DNA from: Bacillota bacterium
Lineage (GTDB): Bacteria > Bacillota > UBA4882 > UBA8346
Assembly: GCA_029776205.1 (NCBI GenBank)
Contig: JAKOTQ010000089.1
Span: forward strand, 1-64,000
DNA: 64,000 bases
Direction of reading: 5' to 3'
The notes below the pieces were generated by a model. The model saw only the letters and a list, made by a program, of their open reading frames with translations. It searched no databases and was not told the origin of the DNA. Positions 8,912-17,016 of the stretch are shown here, one piece after another. The position numbers were made by a program, and so were the translations under genes. The number at the start of each line of letters is the position of its first letter. The first letter of the stretch is position 1.

Positions 8912-9247
8912 ATGAATATTCAAATATTCGGGACAAAAAAATGCGCGGAAACCCGAAAAGCGGAGCGTTATTTTAAAGAGCGGCGGATTCCTTTCCAAAT
9001 GGTAAACTTGGCTGAAAAAGGCGTCAGCAAAGGGGAATTAGCCAATATCGCCGCAGCGGTCGGCGGAATTCAAAATCTCGTTGACTTCGACGGCAAAGAA
9101 TACCAACGCCTTAATTTAAAATATATGGTTCACAATATTGAAACGGAAATATTGGAACATCCGTTATTGCTTAAAACGCCTATTGTCCGTAACGGCCGCC
9201 TGGCTACAATTGGGTATCAGCCGGAAGTTTGGAAGGAATGGCAATGA
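8912..9247 (+). CDS. ArsC/Spx-family thioredoxin-fold protein
   Basis: 111 residues, the length of the ArsC/YffB/Spx family. The active-site loop is GTKKCAETRKAERYF, with one Cys at residue 11 and an Arg four residues on, and a conserved TPIV cis-Pro region near residue 90 (KTPIVRNGRLATIGY). It lacks the CXXC of Spx, so a redox or glutathione-dependent reductase-like role is more likely than transcription control; true arsenate reduction is not shown. It sits 16 bases downstream of the glyA terminator with its own ACGGAGGAAAACC ribosome site. Confidence 0.8.
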   Translation: MNIQIFGTKKCAETRKAERYFKERRIPFQMVNLAEKGVSKGELANIAAAVGGIQNLVDFDGKEYQRLNLKYMVHNIETEILEHPLLLKTPIVRNGRLATIGYQPEVWKEWQ

Positions 9248-9252
9248 AATGA

Positions 9253-9822
9253 TCAGTAAGATCTTAGGATGATTTCGTCCAGGGAACGTTTTGGAACATG
9301 ATGGACACCATCCTCGCTCCGCCAATACCGGATATCCTCTCCGGCCGGTTCGATGATCACGGTTTCTTTTGGTTTGCCTAGGGCGATCACCAGCAAAATT
9401 TCGAATTGCTCCGGGATCTGAAGAATTTGGCTTAGGACCGGACGGTCAACCATTCCAATCATACAGCCACCATAACCGTCTTCCGTCGCCCCCAATAAAA
9501 TGCTTTGAGCTGCAATACCATGGTCACAGCCAAAAGATTGGCTAATGTTACGGTCCCCCAAAATAACGATATAGGCTGTAGGGCGTTCTCCCTCTTTTGG
9601 TCCCGGCCAGTCCTTAAGATATCCTGCCCAGCTCAGGGTGGGAAAAATCTTTTGGTTCATCACAGGGTCCGTTGAAAGAATGTATTTCAGCGGTTGCCGG
9701 TTAGCTCCGGAGGGAGATAGACGCCCTAAATCAACCCATTGACGCAGTTTATTCGGATCGATCGTTATGGATTCATCGAAGCGCCGGTAACTTCGGCTTT
9801 TATATATCAATTCTTTCAACAA
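9253..9822 (-). CDS. nitroreductase-family flavoprotein
   Basis: A 189-residue FMN-dependent oxidoreductase of the nitroreductase fold. The N-terminal YKSRSYRRFDE and SPSGANRQPLKY carry the FMN-phosphate-binding Arg and Ser/Asn residues; GCDHGIAAQSILLGA and GYGGCMIG are the usual central motifs, and VIALGKPKE is near the end. Start choice: a longer frame opens at 9966 but overlaps 119 bases of the upstream glyoxalase gene and translates to a non-family basic tail. TTG at 9822, after GGAAGGA, gives the normal length. The substrate is unknown. Its stop is five bases from the convergent ArsC-like gene. Confidence 0.82.
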   Translation of the reverse strand: MLKELIYKSRSYRRFDESITIDPNKLRQWVDLGRLSPSGANRQPLKYILSTDPVMNQKIFPTLSWAGYLKDWPGPKEGERPTAYIVILGDRNISQSFGCDHGIAAQSILLGATEDGYGGCMIGMVDRPVLSQILQIPEQFEILLVIALGKPKETVIIEPAGEDIRYWRSEDGVHHVPKRSLDEIILRSY

Positions 9823-9847
9823 TGTCCTTCCCTCTCCTTCTTTACCT

Positions 9848-10213
9848 TTACGCCGGTATAATTTCAATCCAATAACCGTCGGGATCTTCGATAAAATAAA
9901 TCCCCATCTTTTGATTTTCATAACAAACGCATCCCATTTGACGGTGATGGGCATAAGCTGCTTCAAAGTTATCGCAGGTTAATGCCAGATGAAACTCATT
10001 ATCGCCTAAATTATAAGGTTCTTTCCGGTCTCTCAGCCAGGTTAATTCTAAACGATGGGGTGTAACCTGATCCCCCAAAAAAACGATAATAAAGCTATCA
10101 TCTTCTGCTGTTATCCAGCGCGTCTCCTCTAAACCCAGCGCTTCCCGATAAAAGGCCATACTCTTTTCAAGGTCCAATACATTTAAGTTATTGTGAGCAA
10201 AGGTAAATTTCAT
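9848..10213 (-). CDS. glyoxalase/bleomycin-resistance family protein, GloA-like
   Basis: 121 residues of the vicinal-oxygen-chelate fold with two beta-alpha-beta-beta-beta modules. Candidate metal ligands fall at the expected places: His in FAHNNLNV, Glu in RLELTW, His in NEFHLAL and Glu in YWIEIIPA. The set matches lactoylglutathione lyase-like proteins, which act on methylglyoxal adducts. Since Firmicutes often lack glutathione, the thiol partner is uncertain. AGGAGGAG precedes the ATG. It is just upstream of the nitroreductase gene (25 bases), probably in one transcript. Confidence 0.8.
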   Translation of the reverse strand: MKFTFAHNNLNVLDLEKSMAFYREALGLEETRWITAEDDSFIIVFLGDQVTPHRLELTWLRDRKEPYNLGDNEFHLALTCDNFEAAYAHHRQMGCVCYENQKMGIYFIEDPDGYWIEIIPA

Positions 10214-10252
10214 ATCGTAATCTCCTCCTGATATATTTTATTAATGAACATG

Positions 10253-11209
10253 TCATCGTATTTTTCGCAATTTGGCGACAAAAAAACCTTCATAAAGAGC
10301 GGAAGGAATAACCGTCAAAACATAAACCATTTGTCCGGCGGGTTTACTGAGCCGTTGAACCTGTTCTGCGCCGGTTAATGAAAAATTGAGATTCTCCAGA
10401 GTGATCGTTCCGTCCAACTTTTTCAAGATCCATTCTAAAACTGCTTCATTTTCTTCCCGTAATAATGTACAAGTCGAGTAGACTAAAACCCCGCCAGGTT
10501 TTAAGGCCCAAAACGCACTTTCCAATAGTTTTTTCTGTTCTTTAGCCAATTCCCGCACCTGTCTAGAGGACCATCCTCGGTAAGTTTGAGGTGCATCTAA
10601 TTGAAAGAGCCCCACTCCGCTACAAGGCGCATCCAATAAAACAGCATCAAAGTATTCATGCCATTCCGGCTCCAAGCGTTTTCCATCCCCCTGACGAACC
10701 TGGATGATCGTAGCCCCTTGACGTTCAACATTAAACCGGAGCCGTTCTGCACGGATTCCATTGATTTCATTGGCCAAAATAAATCCTGTATTTTTCATCA
10801 ATGTTGCCATTTGTGTGGTTTTACTGCCGGGAGCAGCTGTCAGATCTAAAATTTTGGTCCCAGGCTGAGGTTTAAGGACCAACGGCGGTATCATACTGGA
10901 TAAACTTTGGAGATAGATTCCACCTTCCTGATACAGCCGATGTTTTTCCAAATCTTTCTCCCGAAGATTTCGGACAATCAATGCGTCATCATACCACAAC
11001 ACCCGTTCAAACTTAATATTCTCGCTGCGGAAGATTTTCATCACTTGACGGGTGCTGTATTTTAATGTATTGACTCGTAATGTCACCGGCCGCTCACTCA
11101 TAAACCCGGCATAAATTTTATCCAATACGCTCGGGTCGTAATGTTCAGCCAGCATATCAAGTAATTCTTCGGGAAGCCGTTGGTAAAGTTGCTTGTATGA
11201 TTTTGCCAA
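10253..11209 (-). CDS. RsmB/NOP2/Sun-family RNA (cytosine-5) methyltransferase
   Basis: 318 residues. The AdoMet-binding motif is LDLTAAPGSKT; the two cysteines of the family are in LLDAPCSGVG and VYSTCTLLREENE, the latter being the nucleophile in m5C methyltransferases. The N-terminal 90 residues lack the NusB-like domain of full RsmB and instead resemble the shorter NOP/Sun type. The substrate is probably rRNA or tRNA. The likely start is TTG at 11209 with GGAG nine bases upstream. The C-terminus is short, with no PUA-type extension. Confidence 0.85.
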   Translation of the reverse strand: MAKSYKQLYQRLPEELLDMLAEHYDPSVLDKIYAGFMSERPVTLRVNTLKYSTRQVMKIFRSENIKFERVLWYDDALIVRNLREKDLEKHRLYQEGGIYLQSLSSMIPPLVLKPQPGTKILDLTAAPGSKTTQMATLMKNTGFILANEINGIRAERLRFNVERQGATIIQVRQGDGKRLEPEWHEYFDAVLLDAPCSGVGLFQLDAPQTYRGWSSRQVRELAKEQKKLLESAFWALKPGGVLVYSTCTLLREENEAVLEWILKKLDGTITLENLNFSLTGAEQVQRLSKPAGQMVYVLTVIPSALYEGFFVAKLRKIR

Positions 11210-11296
11210 GTTTCACTTCTCCATGAACATAATAATAATATTTATATCTTACCATGTCCATTCAAGAAATTCATTATGATTTCTCCTGTTTAGAAA

Positions 11297-11330
11297 ATAA
11301 AAGAGCATCGCGGGTTGCGATACTCTTTAT
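11297..11330 (-). terminator. terminator after the DUF3298-like gene
   Basis: On the minus strand AAAGAGTATCGC, a four-base AACC loop, then the complementary CGCGATGCTCTTTTA, a few bases after the stop at 11337. Confidence 0.8.
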
Positions 11331-11336
11331 CCTCAT

Positions 11337-11939
11337 TTAGCATTGCATATTCATAATTCGTCCGATGGGTCCCATCGGATCGATGATCTCTCTGATTTGA
11401 GTGTAAGGAATTTTAAATTCAAGTACGCCATATGCACCCGGCGTATACTCGTAGGGCGGATAAAAAATGACCAATGTGTCTGGAGTCAAATAATACTCTT
11501 GATCTTCAGAGACGCCTTCAAAAGGTTTTAACATCGGGATCTGGTTGGCAACGATCTGCTCTTCGATGATCCGATTGATAACCGCTTCATAATTAACTCC
11601 TGTCCGGAACAAACATTCAAACGGATACCGGTTTCCTGTTCTCAAATCAAGTGTTACTGCACTTACACCGGTTACACCATGAGCGGCCATCTCCGGATAA
11701 TAATAGCTGTCAAACTTTACACTTAAAACATCATTGAGATTCACTGTCACGGTATAACTATTCGTCGCTTGAATAATACTGGTACCGGGGTCATAGTCCG
11801 GAATCGCTTCAAAGGCCGTCCTTTTAAGCGCTGTATTGACCCGTTCTCGAACCCGGCTTGATAAATTGGTAACCCGTGGATATGTTGTACTCGCCTGTTT
11901 TAAAAATGCCTTGGAATCATGGTGTTGATGTGAAGCCAT
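11337..11939 (-). CDS. DUF3298/DUF4163-type protein (RsiV-like domain)
   Basis: A 200-residue protein. After a His-rich start (MASHQHHDSKAF) it has a central part like DUF4163 (SVKFDSYYYPEMAAHGVTG, then SAVTLDLRTGNRYPFECLF) and a C-terminal DUF3298-like part (YYLTPDTLVIFYPPYEYTPGAYG, followed by FKIPYTQI). These domains occur in secreted or anti-sigma proteins such as RsiV and in small cytosolic Firmicute proteins. No signal peptide or membrane segment is visible here, so it is probably cytosolic or spore-associated. Start: ATG 11939 follows AAGGAGGTG by nine bases; an ATG at 12032 has no ribosome site. Confidence 0.7.
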   Translation of the reverse strand: MASHQHHDSKAFLKQASTTYPRVTNLSSRVRERVNTALKRTAFEAIPDYDPGTSIIQATNSYTVTVNLNDVLSVKFDSYYYPEMAAHGVTGVSAVTLDLRTGNRYPFECLFRTGVNYEAVINRIIEEQIVANQIPMLKPFEGVSEDQEYYLTPDTLVIFYPPYEYTPGAYGVLEFKIPYTQIREIIDPMGPIGRIMNMQC

Positions 11940-12084
11940 CTTCTTTTGCACCTCCTTTTTATGCATCTTGCCTATACTAGCGTATGGTTGATCTGAGCAA
12001 AATGTGCGAAGAGAAATATTTCTAGAAGACAAATTCAGAGATTTTATAAATATGGCTTGATCACGTTTTTTTTCAATGATATAT

Positions 12085-12283
12085 TAAACGAAGGCGGTAT
12101 CCTTGGGAACTGCACCGGAATCTGGTAATTTAAAAATCATATCCGCTTGGATCATTCGTTGACTGAGACGGAAGCTGAAGATCAAGAACCGACTTCCTTT
12201 CGCCAGGAAGTTTTTTTATACCTGAATCCGGTGTAGTGAACAGTTTTAAAGGAACTGCACTGTATCTAAAGGAGGTTAGAAAC
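12085..12283 (+). promoter_or_regulatory. unassigned structured leader of the OPT-coaW operon
   Basis: About 200 non-coding bases precede the OPT gene. They contain an intrinsic terminator (12191-12217). CACCGGA at 12113-12119, upstream of that terminator, is exactly complementary to TCCGGTG at 12227-12233, downstream of it, so a competing long-range stem is possible. GGAACTGCAC occurs twice, at 12106 and 12251. I compared it with the conserved blocks of the TPP, T-box, S-box, lysine, cobalamin, guanidine, c-di-AMP and c-di-GMP leaders that I know and found no match. A terminator between promoter and start codon implies regulated read-through. Confidence 0.5.
12191..12217 (+). terminator. leader terminator (attenuator) before the OPT gene
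   Basis: ACTTCCT, loop TTCGCC, AGGAAGT and then a run of seven T. It lies 66 bases upstream of the start codon, within the leader rather than after a gene. Confidence 0.8.
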
Positions 12284-13882
12284 ATGTCGAAAGAACCATG
12301 TTTCGCAGGTGTATCCCAATTATCATTACGAAGCATTATCTTTGGAGCTATCGGCTCAGCTATCATCACGGCTAGTTCCATCTATGTGGCGATGCGAATG
12401 AGCGCATTACCCTGGCCTACTATCTTTGTAGCCATCTTATCAATGGCTGTTTTAAAAGGATTAGGCAACACGACGTTAAATGAAATCAACGTGACGCAAA
12501 CGGCCATGTCTGCGGGGTCTATGGTTGCCGGTGGAATTGCCTTTACCATTCCCGGTCTGTGGATTACCGGAACTTGGCATGGTGATGCTTTTGCCGAACA
12601 TTTTTGGGAAGTCTTTGCCGTTGCCATGAGCGGGATGATTTTGGGTTCGATCTTAACTTGGTATGTTCGATATCGATTTGTTATCAAAGAAAAACTCCCC
12701 TATCCCATTGGTCAGGCAGCAGCAGAAGCGATTATCGTCGGAGATGCCGGCGGTAAAAAATCGTTCAATCTCTTTGGAAGCATGTTTTTAGCCAGTATTT
12801 TTACATTCCTTAGAGACGGATTAGGTATGATTCCTGCAGCTTTCGGAACCATCCTTTCTCCCTTAGCCATCAGTACCGGATATATCATCGGGCTTTTGTA
12901 TACGAGTGTCTGGTTTTTGGGTGGAGTGTTATCCTATTGGATCATTATTCCACTAGGTCCGACTTTCGGATGGTTTCCATCGGCTGATGCCGCAGTCAGT
13001 TTTAAGACGACGGCTGGTATTGGTTTGATGGTTGGAACCGGAGTGGGTATTTTACTATCCTATGTTATTTCTGCATTGAAAAAAAGTTCAACCGCCAAAG
13101 CTGAACATTCTGCTAAAAATGAAACTAAGCTATGTTATTCCTCTAAGACAAAAATATTTTCATGGATCGCTTTACTAATTGCCTTTGGTTTAACCATGAT
13201 CGCCGGATTGGATCCGATTCCTTCCTGCCTCTTAATCCTCGGTATTTTTATGGCATCCGCGATGGCTTCCACCATCACCGGGGAAACCGGGATCAATCCG
13301 ATGGAAATTTTCGGAATCATTATTTTGCTTGCTATACGATTATTTGTCAAAGTCGATACCACTCAAGCCTTTTTCATCGCTGCCGGTGTGGCTATTGCTT
13401 GCGGTTATACTGGAGATTTAATGAATGACTATAAAACCGGAGAAATTTTAGGAACAAATCCTGTGGCTCAACTCATATCGCAAATTACAGGCGGTATCAT
13501 TGGAACAGTAGTAGCGACCGTCTCCCTGTTTGCGGTCATACGCCAATTCGGCGGTGTCGGTGCCGACTTCGGTTTACCGGCAGCTCAGGCTTTTGCAGTA
13601 AGCCATATGGTGAATGGTATCGGAGATCCGGTAGTATTTGGAGGGGGTTTACTCCTAGGTGCTACTCTCTATCTTTTAAAAGTTCCGGTTATGACGTTGG
13701 GTATCGGAATGTTGCTTCCCTTTGAGTTTAGTATCGCTGCTTTTCTCGGAGGTTTTATTAGGTTTGGTATTAACCGGATCAATCCCAATTATGATGAAAC
13801 CGGAACCATTACCGCATCCGGTTTCCTAGGAGGAGAGGGTTTGACAGGAGTGATTTTGGCCATTTTCAAAGCCTTTACCTGA
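12284..13882 (+). CDS. OPT-family transporter
   Basis: A 532-residue polytopic membrane protein with about 14 hydrophobic segments, typical of oligopeptide-transporter (OPT/YSL) proteins. Family landmarks are SLRSIIFGAIGSAIITASSI at the N-terminus, LPYPIGQAAAEAIIV and GLPAAQAFAVSHMVNG. OPT members move peptides, metal chelates or other small organic molecules; this sequence does not reveal the substrate. It is followed 24 bases later by a type II pantothenate kinase, which raises the possibility that a pantothenate-related compound or pantetheine is the cargo; this is inference only. Start: ATG 12284 lies eight bases after AAAGGAGG; an in-frame ATG at 12236 has no ribosome site. Confidence 0.85.
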   Translation: MSKEPCFAGVSQLSLRSIIFGAIGSAIITASSIYVAMRMSALPWPTIFVAILSMAVLKGLGNTTLNEINVTQTAMSAGSMVAGGIAFTIPGLWITGTWHGDAFAEHFWEVFAVAMSGMILGSILTWYVRYRFVIKEKLPYPIGQAAAEAIIVGDAGGKKSFNLFGSMFLASIFTFLRDGLGMIPAAFGTILSPLAISTGYIIGLLYTSVWFLGGVLSYWIIIPLGPTFGWFPSADAAVSFKTTAGIGLMVGTGVGILLSYVISALKKSSTAKAEHSAKNETKLCYSSKTKIFSWIALLIAFGLTMIAGLDPIPSCLLILGIFMASAMASTITGETGINPMEIFGIIILLAIRLFVKVDTTQAFFIAAGVAIACGYTGDLMNDYKTGEILGTNPVAQLISQITGGIIGTVVATVSLFAVIRQFGGVGADFGLPAAQAFAVSHMVNGIGDPVVFGGGLLLGATLYLLKVPVMTLGIGMLLPFEFSIAAFLGGFIRFGINRINPNYDETGTITASGFLGGEGLTGVILAIFKAFT

Positions 13883-13906
13883 TGGCTGAAAAGGAGGAAA
13901 TACCCA

Positions 13907-14758
13907 TTGAAAAAAATTATAGGCATTGATATTGGCGGAAGTACCACCAAAATCGTTGGTTTGGATCAAGGGAAAATATTCAGCCCCATGTTAGTGAAAG
14001 CGACGGATCCCATTGCTTCAGTTTATGGCGCCTTTGGAAAATTTATTAGCGCGAATCACTTAAGCATCAATGATATTGAACGGATTATGATCACTGGTGT
14101 GGGTTCGTCTTACATCACCGAACCATTGTATGGCATTCCTACTGGAAAAGTTGATGAATTCCGGGCTATCGGTGCCGGAGGCCTCTTTTTGAGCCAGCTG
14201 TCTAACGCTATCATCGTCAGTATGGGAACAGGAACCGCATTTGTCAAAGCTGATTCTTCAGGAGTACGCCATATGGGCGGTACCGGCGTCGGCGGCGGGA
14301 CACTGCTGGGTTTATCCAATCGAATGCTCAATGTCCGTCATTTTGATGATTTGATCGAAACCGCGGTTGGCGGCGATTTGTCCCATATCGATCTGAACAT
14401 CAGTGATATCAGTCATGATATTGTCGAGGGACTAACTCCGGAGACGACAGCCTCCAACTTCGGTAAACTCAGCGATTTGGCCACCCGGTCCGATATCGCA
14501 TTGGGCATCATCAATCTCGTATTTCAAACCATCGGTATGATCGCTGTATTTGCTACCCGGATCGATCATACGACAGATGTAGTCTTAACCGGTAATTTGA
14601 CGAATGTACCTCAGTCCCGGGATATTTTCAAACAACTGAGTGAATTATTTCATGTCAACTTTATCTTTCCTCCGAATGCCGAATATGCAACAGCAGCCGG
14701 TGCTGCTATCGCCTTTGCGCAAAACGGTCCATTTACAGAGATTCAAGCCAGATCTTAA
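13907..14758 (+). CDS. coaW: type II pantothenate kinase
   Basis: 283 residues of the ASKHA (actin/Hsp70-like) kinase fold. The phosphate-binding loop is GIDIGGSTTKIVG; ITGVGSSY and VSMGTGTAF are the next motifs, and VVLTGNL is the adenosine-site strand. This matches bacterial type II PanK (CoaW), which phosphorylates pantothenate in the first step of CoA synthesis and is not inhibited by CoA in Staphylococcus. The length is normal. The start is TTG at 13907 after AAAAGGAGG. It is the second gene of an operon with the OPT transporter and should share its leader control. Confidence 0.88.
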   Translation: MKKIIGIDIGGSTTKIVGLDQGKIFSPMLVKATDPIASVYGAFGKFISANHLSINDIERIMITGVGSSYITEPLYGIPTGKVDEFRAIGAGGLFLSQLSNAIIVSMGTGTAFVKADSSGVRHMGGTGVGGGTLLGLSNRMLNVRHFDDLIETAVGGDLSHIDLNISDISHDIVEGLTPETTASNFGKLSDLATRSDIALGIINLVFQTIGMIAVFATRIDHTTDVVLTGNLTNVPQSRDIFKQLSELFHVNFIFPPNAEYATAAGAAIAFAQNGPFTEIQARS

Positions 14759-14791
14759 TGATTCTTCTAATTTATCATGATCAATAACAAT

Positions 14792-14820
14792 GAACGACCC
14801 GGTGATATGCCGGGTCGTTG
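14792..14820 (+). terminator. terminator after coaW
   Basis: AACGACCCGG, short loop, CCGGGTCGTT: a ten-base perfect stem 34 bases after the coaW stop. The T tract is weak. Confidence 0.6.
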
Positions 14821-14872
14821 ATTCATTAGTTTTCAACTCATTTTCTCCTCTATCATCGTTTCTTTTTCTCAG

Positions 14873-15655
14873 CTAAACCTCGACGTCTTCGATCAGATGT
14901 TTCCAATAACGCCGAGGCATATGTTGACGTTGAACTTTGGTATTATGTCGTTCCTGGATGGCGATGGCTTTAAAATAATCTTTCCATAAACGTTGATATT
15001 TCAACTCCATAATATTGGCAGGCAACGCATTTTCTTCCGGATGTTCAAGCACCAAACGAATGAGCGGATGATTTCGATCAACCCATGACAGATAAACACA
15101 GTGCGTTAGATCGTAAAAAATACCGGTTCCACGCCGAATATCATGAATCATCCAACGTTGGTCGGCGAAACGGGCAGAAAAATGCGGTGCTAAGAATTGG
15201 ACAATATTATAATCAGGTTCTATCGGGCTATAAAAAATACCGTTTGGCAATTGCTGAAAGCGTACAAACCCATGATAACGGCCAATCTCAAACAAAACTT
15301 TTCGACGAAGGTAATATAACTTGTAGATGGCCGGATGATTCATATTGGTGATGACTTCCACTCCGTAACGGAATACGGTTTTTATATACTCATAGATAAG
15401 CATCTCCACTCCCGATTGCTCCGACAGAAAAGCATAGCTGATGGTGGCTGTTATCTCTTTGGAAAGGCCCTCTAATTGACGGTAAAACTTTCGGGCTTCC
15501 TCGGATATCGTTTTTATCTCCATCCCGTCGCTGAAAAGATCCGGTTGATAACGTTCAGGTGTTGTAATCTCTGAAACTTCACCATTATACGTTAAACATT
15601 GTTTGATCGCAGTTAACAATCCCTCAAAAGATCCATCATAAATATAAATCCGCAT
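14873..15655 (-). CDS. DUF4130-type putative DNA repair protein, partner of the radical-SAM gene
   Basis: 260 residues, opening with RIYIYDGSFEGLLTAI, the start typical of the TIGR03915 family. Later landmarks are VRFQQLPNGIFYSPIEPDYN and PRRYWKHLIE at the end. The family is paired throughout Firmicutes and other phyla with a radical-SAM protein of the TIGR03916 type, as here (31 bases downstream of it), and is thought to act in DNA repair or modification; the chemistry is not established. Two LexA boxes precede the pair, which fits an SOS-induced function. No known catalytic motif could be identified by eye. Confidence 0.85.
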   Translation of the reverse strand: MRIYIYDGSFEGLLTAIKQCLTYNGEVSEITTPERYQPDLFSDGMEIKTISEEARKFYRQLEGLSKEITATISYAFLSEQSGVEMLIYEYIKTVFRYGVEVITNMNHPAIYKLYYLRRKVLFEIGRYHGFVRFQQLPNGIFYSPIEPDYNIVQFLAPHFSARFADQRWMIHDIRRGTGIFYDLTHCVYLSWVDRNHPLIRLVLEHPEENALPANIMELKYQRLWKDYFKAIAIQERHNTKVQRQHMPRRYWKHLIEDVEV

Positions 15656-15686
15656 GATTCACCTTTATCATAAAAGAATTGGCTTC

Positions 15687-16940
15687 TTAAAACAAAGTCA
15701 ATTGCTGCAATTGACTACCTTCATGATGTGTCGTAGATTCGGCCAAAAGTTTTTGGCGAATGTAAATATCATTATCGGTTTTTTCGAGATATTGGCCGTT
15801 ACAGGTTATGAAATACCTGGCCCGTTTTAAAACCACCCCAAATTTCGGCAAATCAGTCAGCTTTAACGCACTAAAACGACGCGCTGCCACAATTCGTTGA
15901 GCCGATTGAAGACCGACACCGGGTATACGAAGCAAATGCTCATAATCGACCCGGTTAATATCCATTGGAAAATGATGAAAATTCCGTAGAGCCCAACTGG
16001 TTTTGGGGTCCAACTCCGTATCCAAAAAGGGATGATCGGAATTAACAATTTCATCAGCTCTAAATTTATAAAATCTCAGTAACCAGTCGGCCTGGTATAA
16101 ACGGTTTTCCCGTTTAAGGGGCGGAGTTATCCCCGTAGGTAACAATGGATTGTTTGGATTGACCGGAATATAGGCTGAATAATACACTCGGCGCAATCGT
16201 ACCTTTTGATATAATTTCTCCACCATGTTCAAAATTTGAAAATCAGATTCGGGCGAAGCCCCAACGATCATCTGAGTACTTTGACCGGCAGGTGCAAAAA
16301 GCGGTGCTGAGCGTAAAACCTTTCGTTCATCCTGGAACGCTTGGATTTGGTTTCCGATATAGGCCATTGGCACTAAAATATCTTCTTTCCTTTTATCAGG
16401 AGCCAGTTTTTTTAGACCCTGCTCCGAAGGGAGCTCAATATTGACGCTCAACCGGTCGGCATAACAACCGACTTCTTTCACCAACTCCCGACTGGCTCCC
16501 GGGATGACTTTCACATGGATATATCCGTTAAAGTTGTGCTCAATACGAAGGCGCTTAATGACTTGGAGCAATAGTTCCATAGTATAGTCTGGACTTTTTA
16601 TAACACCTGAACTCAAAAAGAGGCCTTCAATATAATTACGGCGGTAAAAATTGATGGTTAGATCCACCAGTTCATTCACTGTAAATGCTGCTCTGGGAAT
16701 ATCGTTACTCCGTCGGTTAATACAGTAAACGCAATCATGGATACAATAATTGGTAAAGAGTAATTTTAACAAGGATATACAACGTCCGTCAGCGGCCCAG
16801 CTATGGCAGATGCCTAATGGCGCTTCGGAAGCATTGCCCAATCCATTGGGCGTATTTTGACGATTGCTCCCGCTTGAGGCACAGGAAGCATCGTATTTGG
16901 CAGCTGCAGCTAAAATCGTAAGCTTATCCAGAATGTCCAT
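15687..16940 (-). CDS. radical-SAM putative DNA repair/modification protein
   Basis: 417 residues. The radical-SAM cluster motif CX3CX2C is at residues 66-73 (NYCIHDCVYC). A conserved N-terminus, KYDASCASSGS, and a C-terminal helix-hairpin-helix LLRIPGVGLQSAQRIVAAR with a second HhH-like LTDLPKFGVVLKRARYF match the TIGR03916 family, found next to DUF4130 or uracil-DNA glycosylase proteins. The HhH motifs suggest it binds DNA, perhaps repairing a lesion by radical chemistry. Start: ATG 16940 lies eight bases after AAGGG; the ATG at 16946 is too close to that site. Transcription begins downstream of two LexA boxes. Confidence 0.88.
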   Translation of the reverse strand: MDILDKLTILAAAAKYDASCASSGSNRQNTPNGLGNASEAPLGICHSWAADGRCISLLKLLFTNYCIHDCVYCINRRSNDIPRAAFTVNELVDLTINFYRRNYIEGLFLSSGVIKSPDYTMELLLQVIKRLRIEHNFNGYIHVKVIPGASRELVKEVGCYADRLSVNIELPSEQGLKKLAPDKRKEDILVPMAYIGNQIQAFQDERKVLRSAPLFAPAGQSTQMIVGASPESDFQILNMVEKLYQKVRLRRVYYSAYIPVNPNNPLLPTGITPPLKRENRLYQADWLLRFYKFRADEIVNSDHPFLDTELDPKTSWALRNFHHFPMDINRVDYEHLLRIPGVGLQSAQRIVAARRFSALKLTDLPKFGVVLKRARYFITCNGQYLEKTDNDIYIRQKLLAESTTHHEGSQLQQLTLF

Positions 16941-16956
16941 GATCATTTCCCTTCAC

Positions 16957-17000
16957 AAACATATGTTCTGCAATTATTATATCACGAACATATGTTCGTG
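16957..17000 (-). promoter_or_regulatory. two LexA (DinR) SOS boxes
   Basis: CGAACATATGTTCG at 16985-16998 is a perfect match to the Gram-positive SOS box and forms the centre of an 18-bp palindrome (16983-17000). AAACATATGTTCTG at 16957-16970 is a second, slightly weaker copy 28 bases closer to the start codon. Both lie within 60 bases upstream of the radical-SAM start. The pair of operators implies tight LexA repression of the two-gene repair operon. Confidence 0.88.
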
Positions 17001-17016
17001 ACAACCATCAGCCGAA

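Noticed and set aside
9823-9966. Extended N-terminus of the nitroreductase
   Set aside because: It overlaps the glyoxalase gene and gives a sequence not like the family.
12085-12283. T-box or guanidine riboswitch before the OPT gene
   Set aside because: No AGGGTGGTACC-type block or guanidine core is present.
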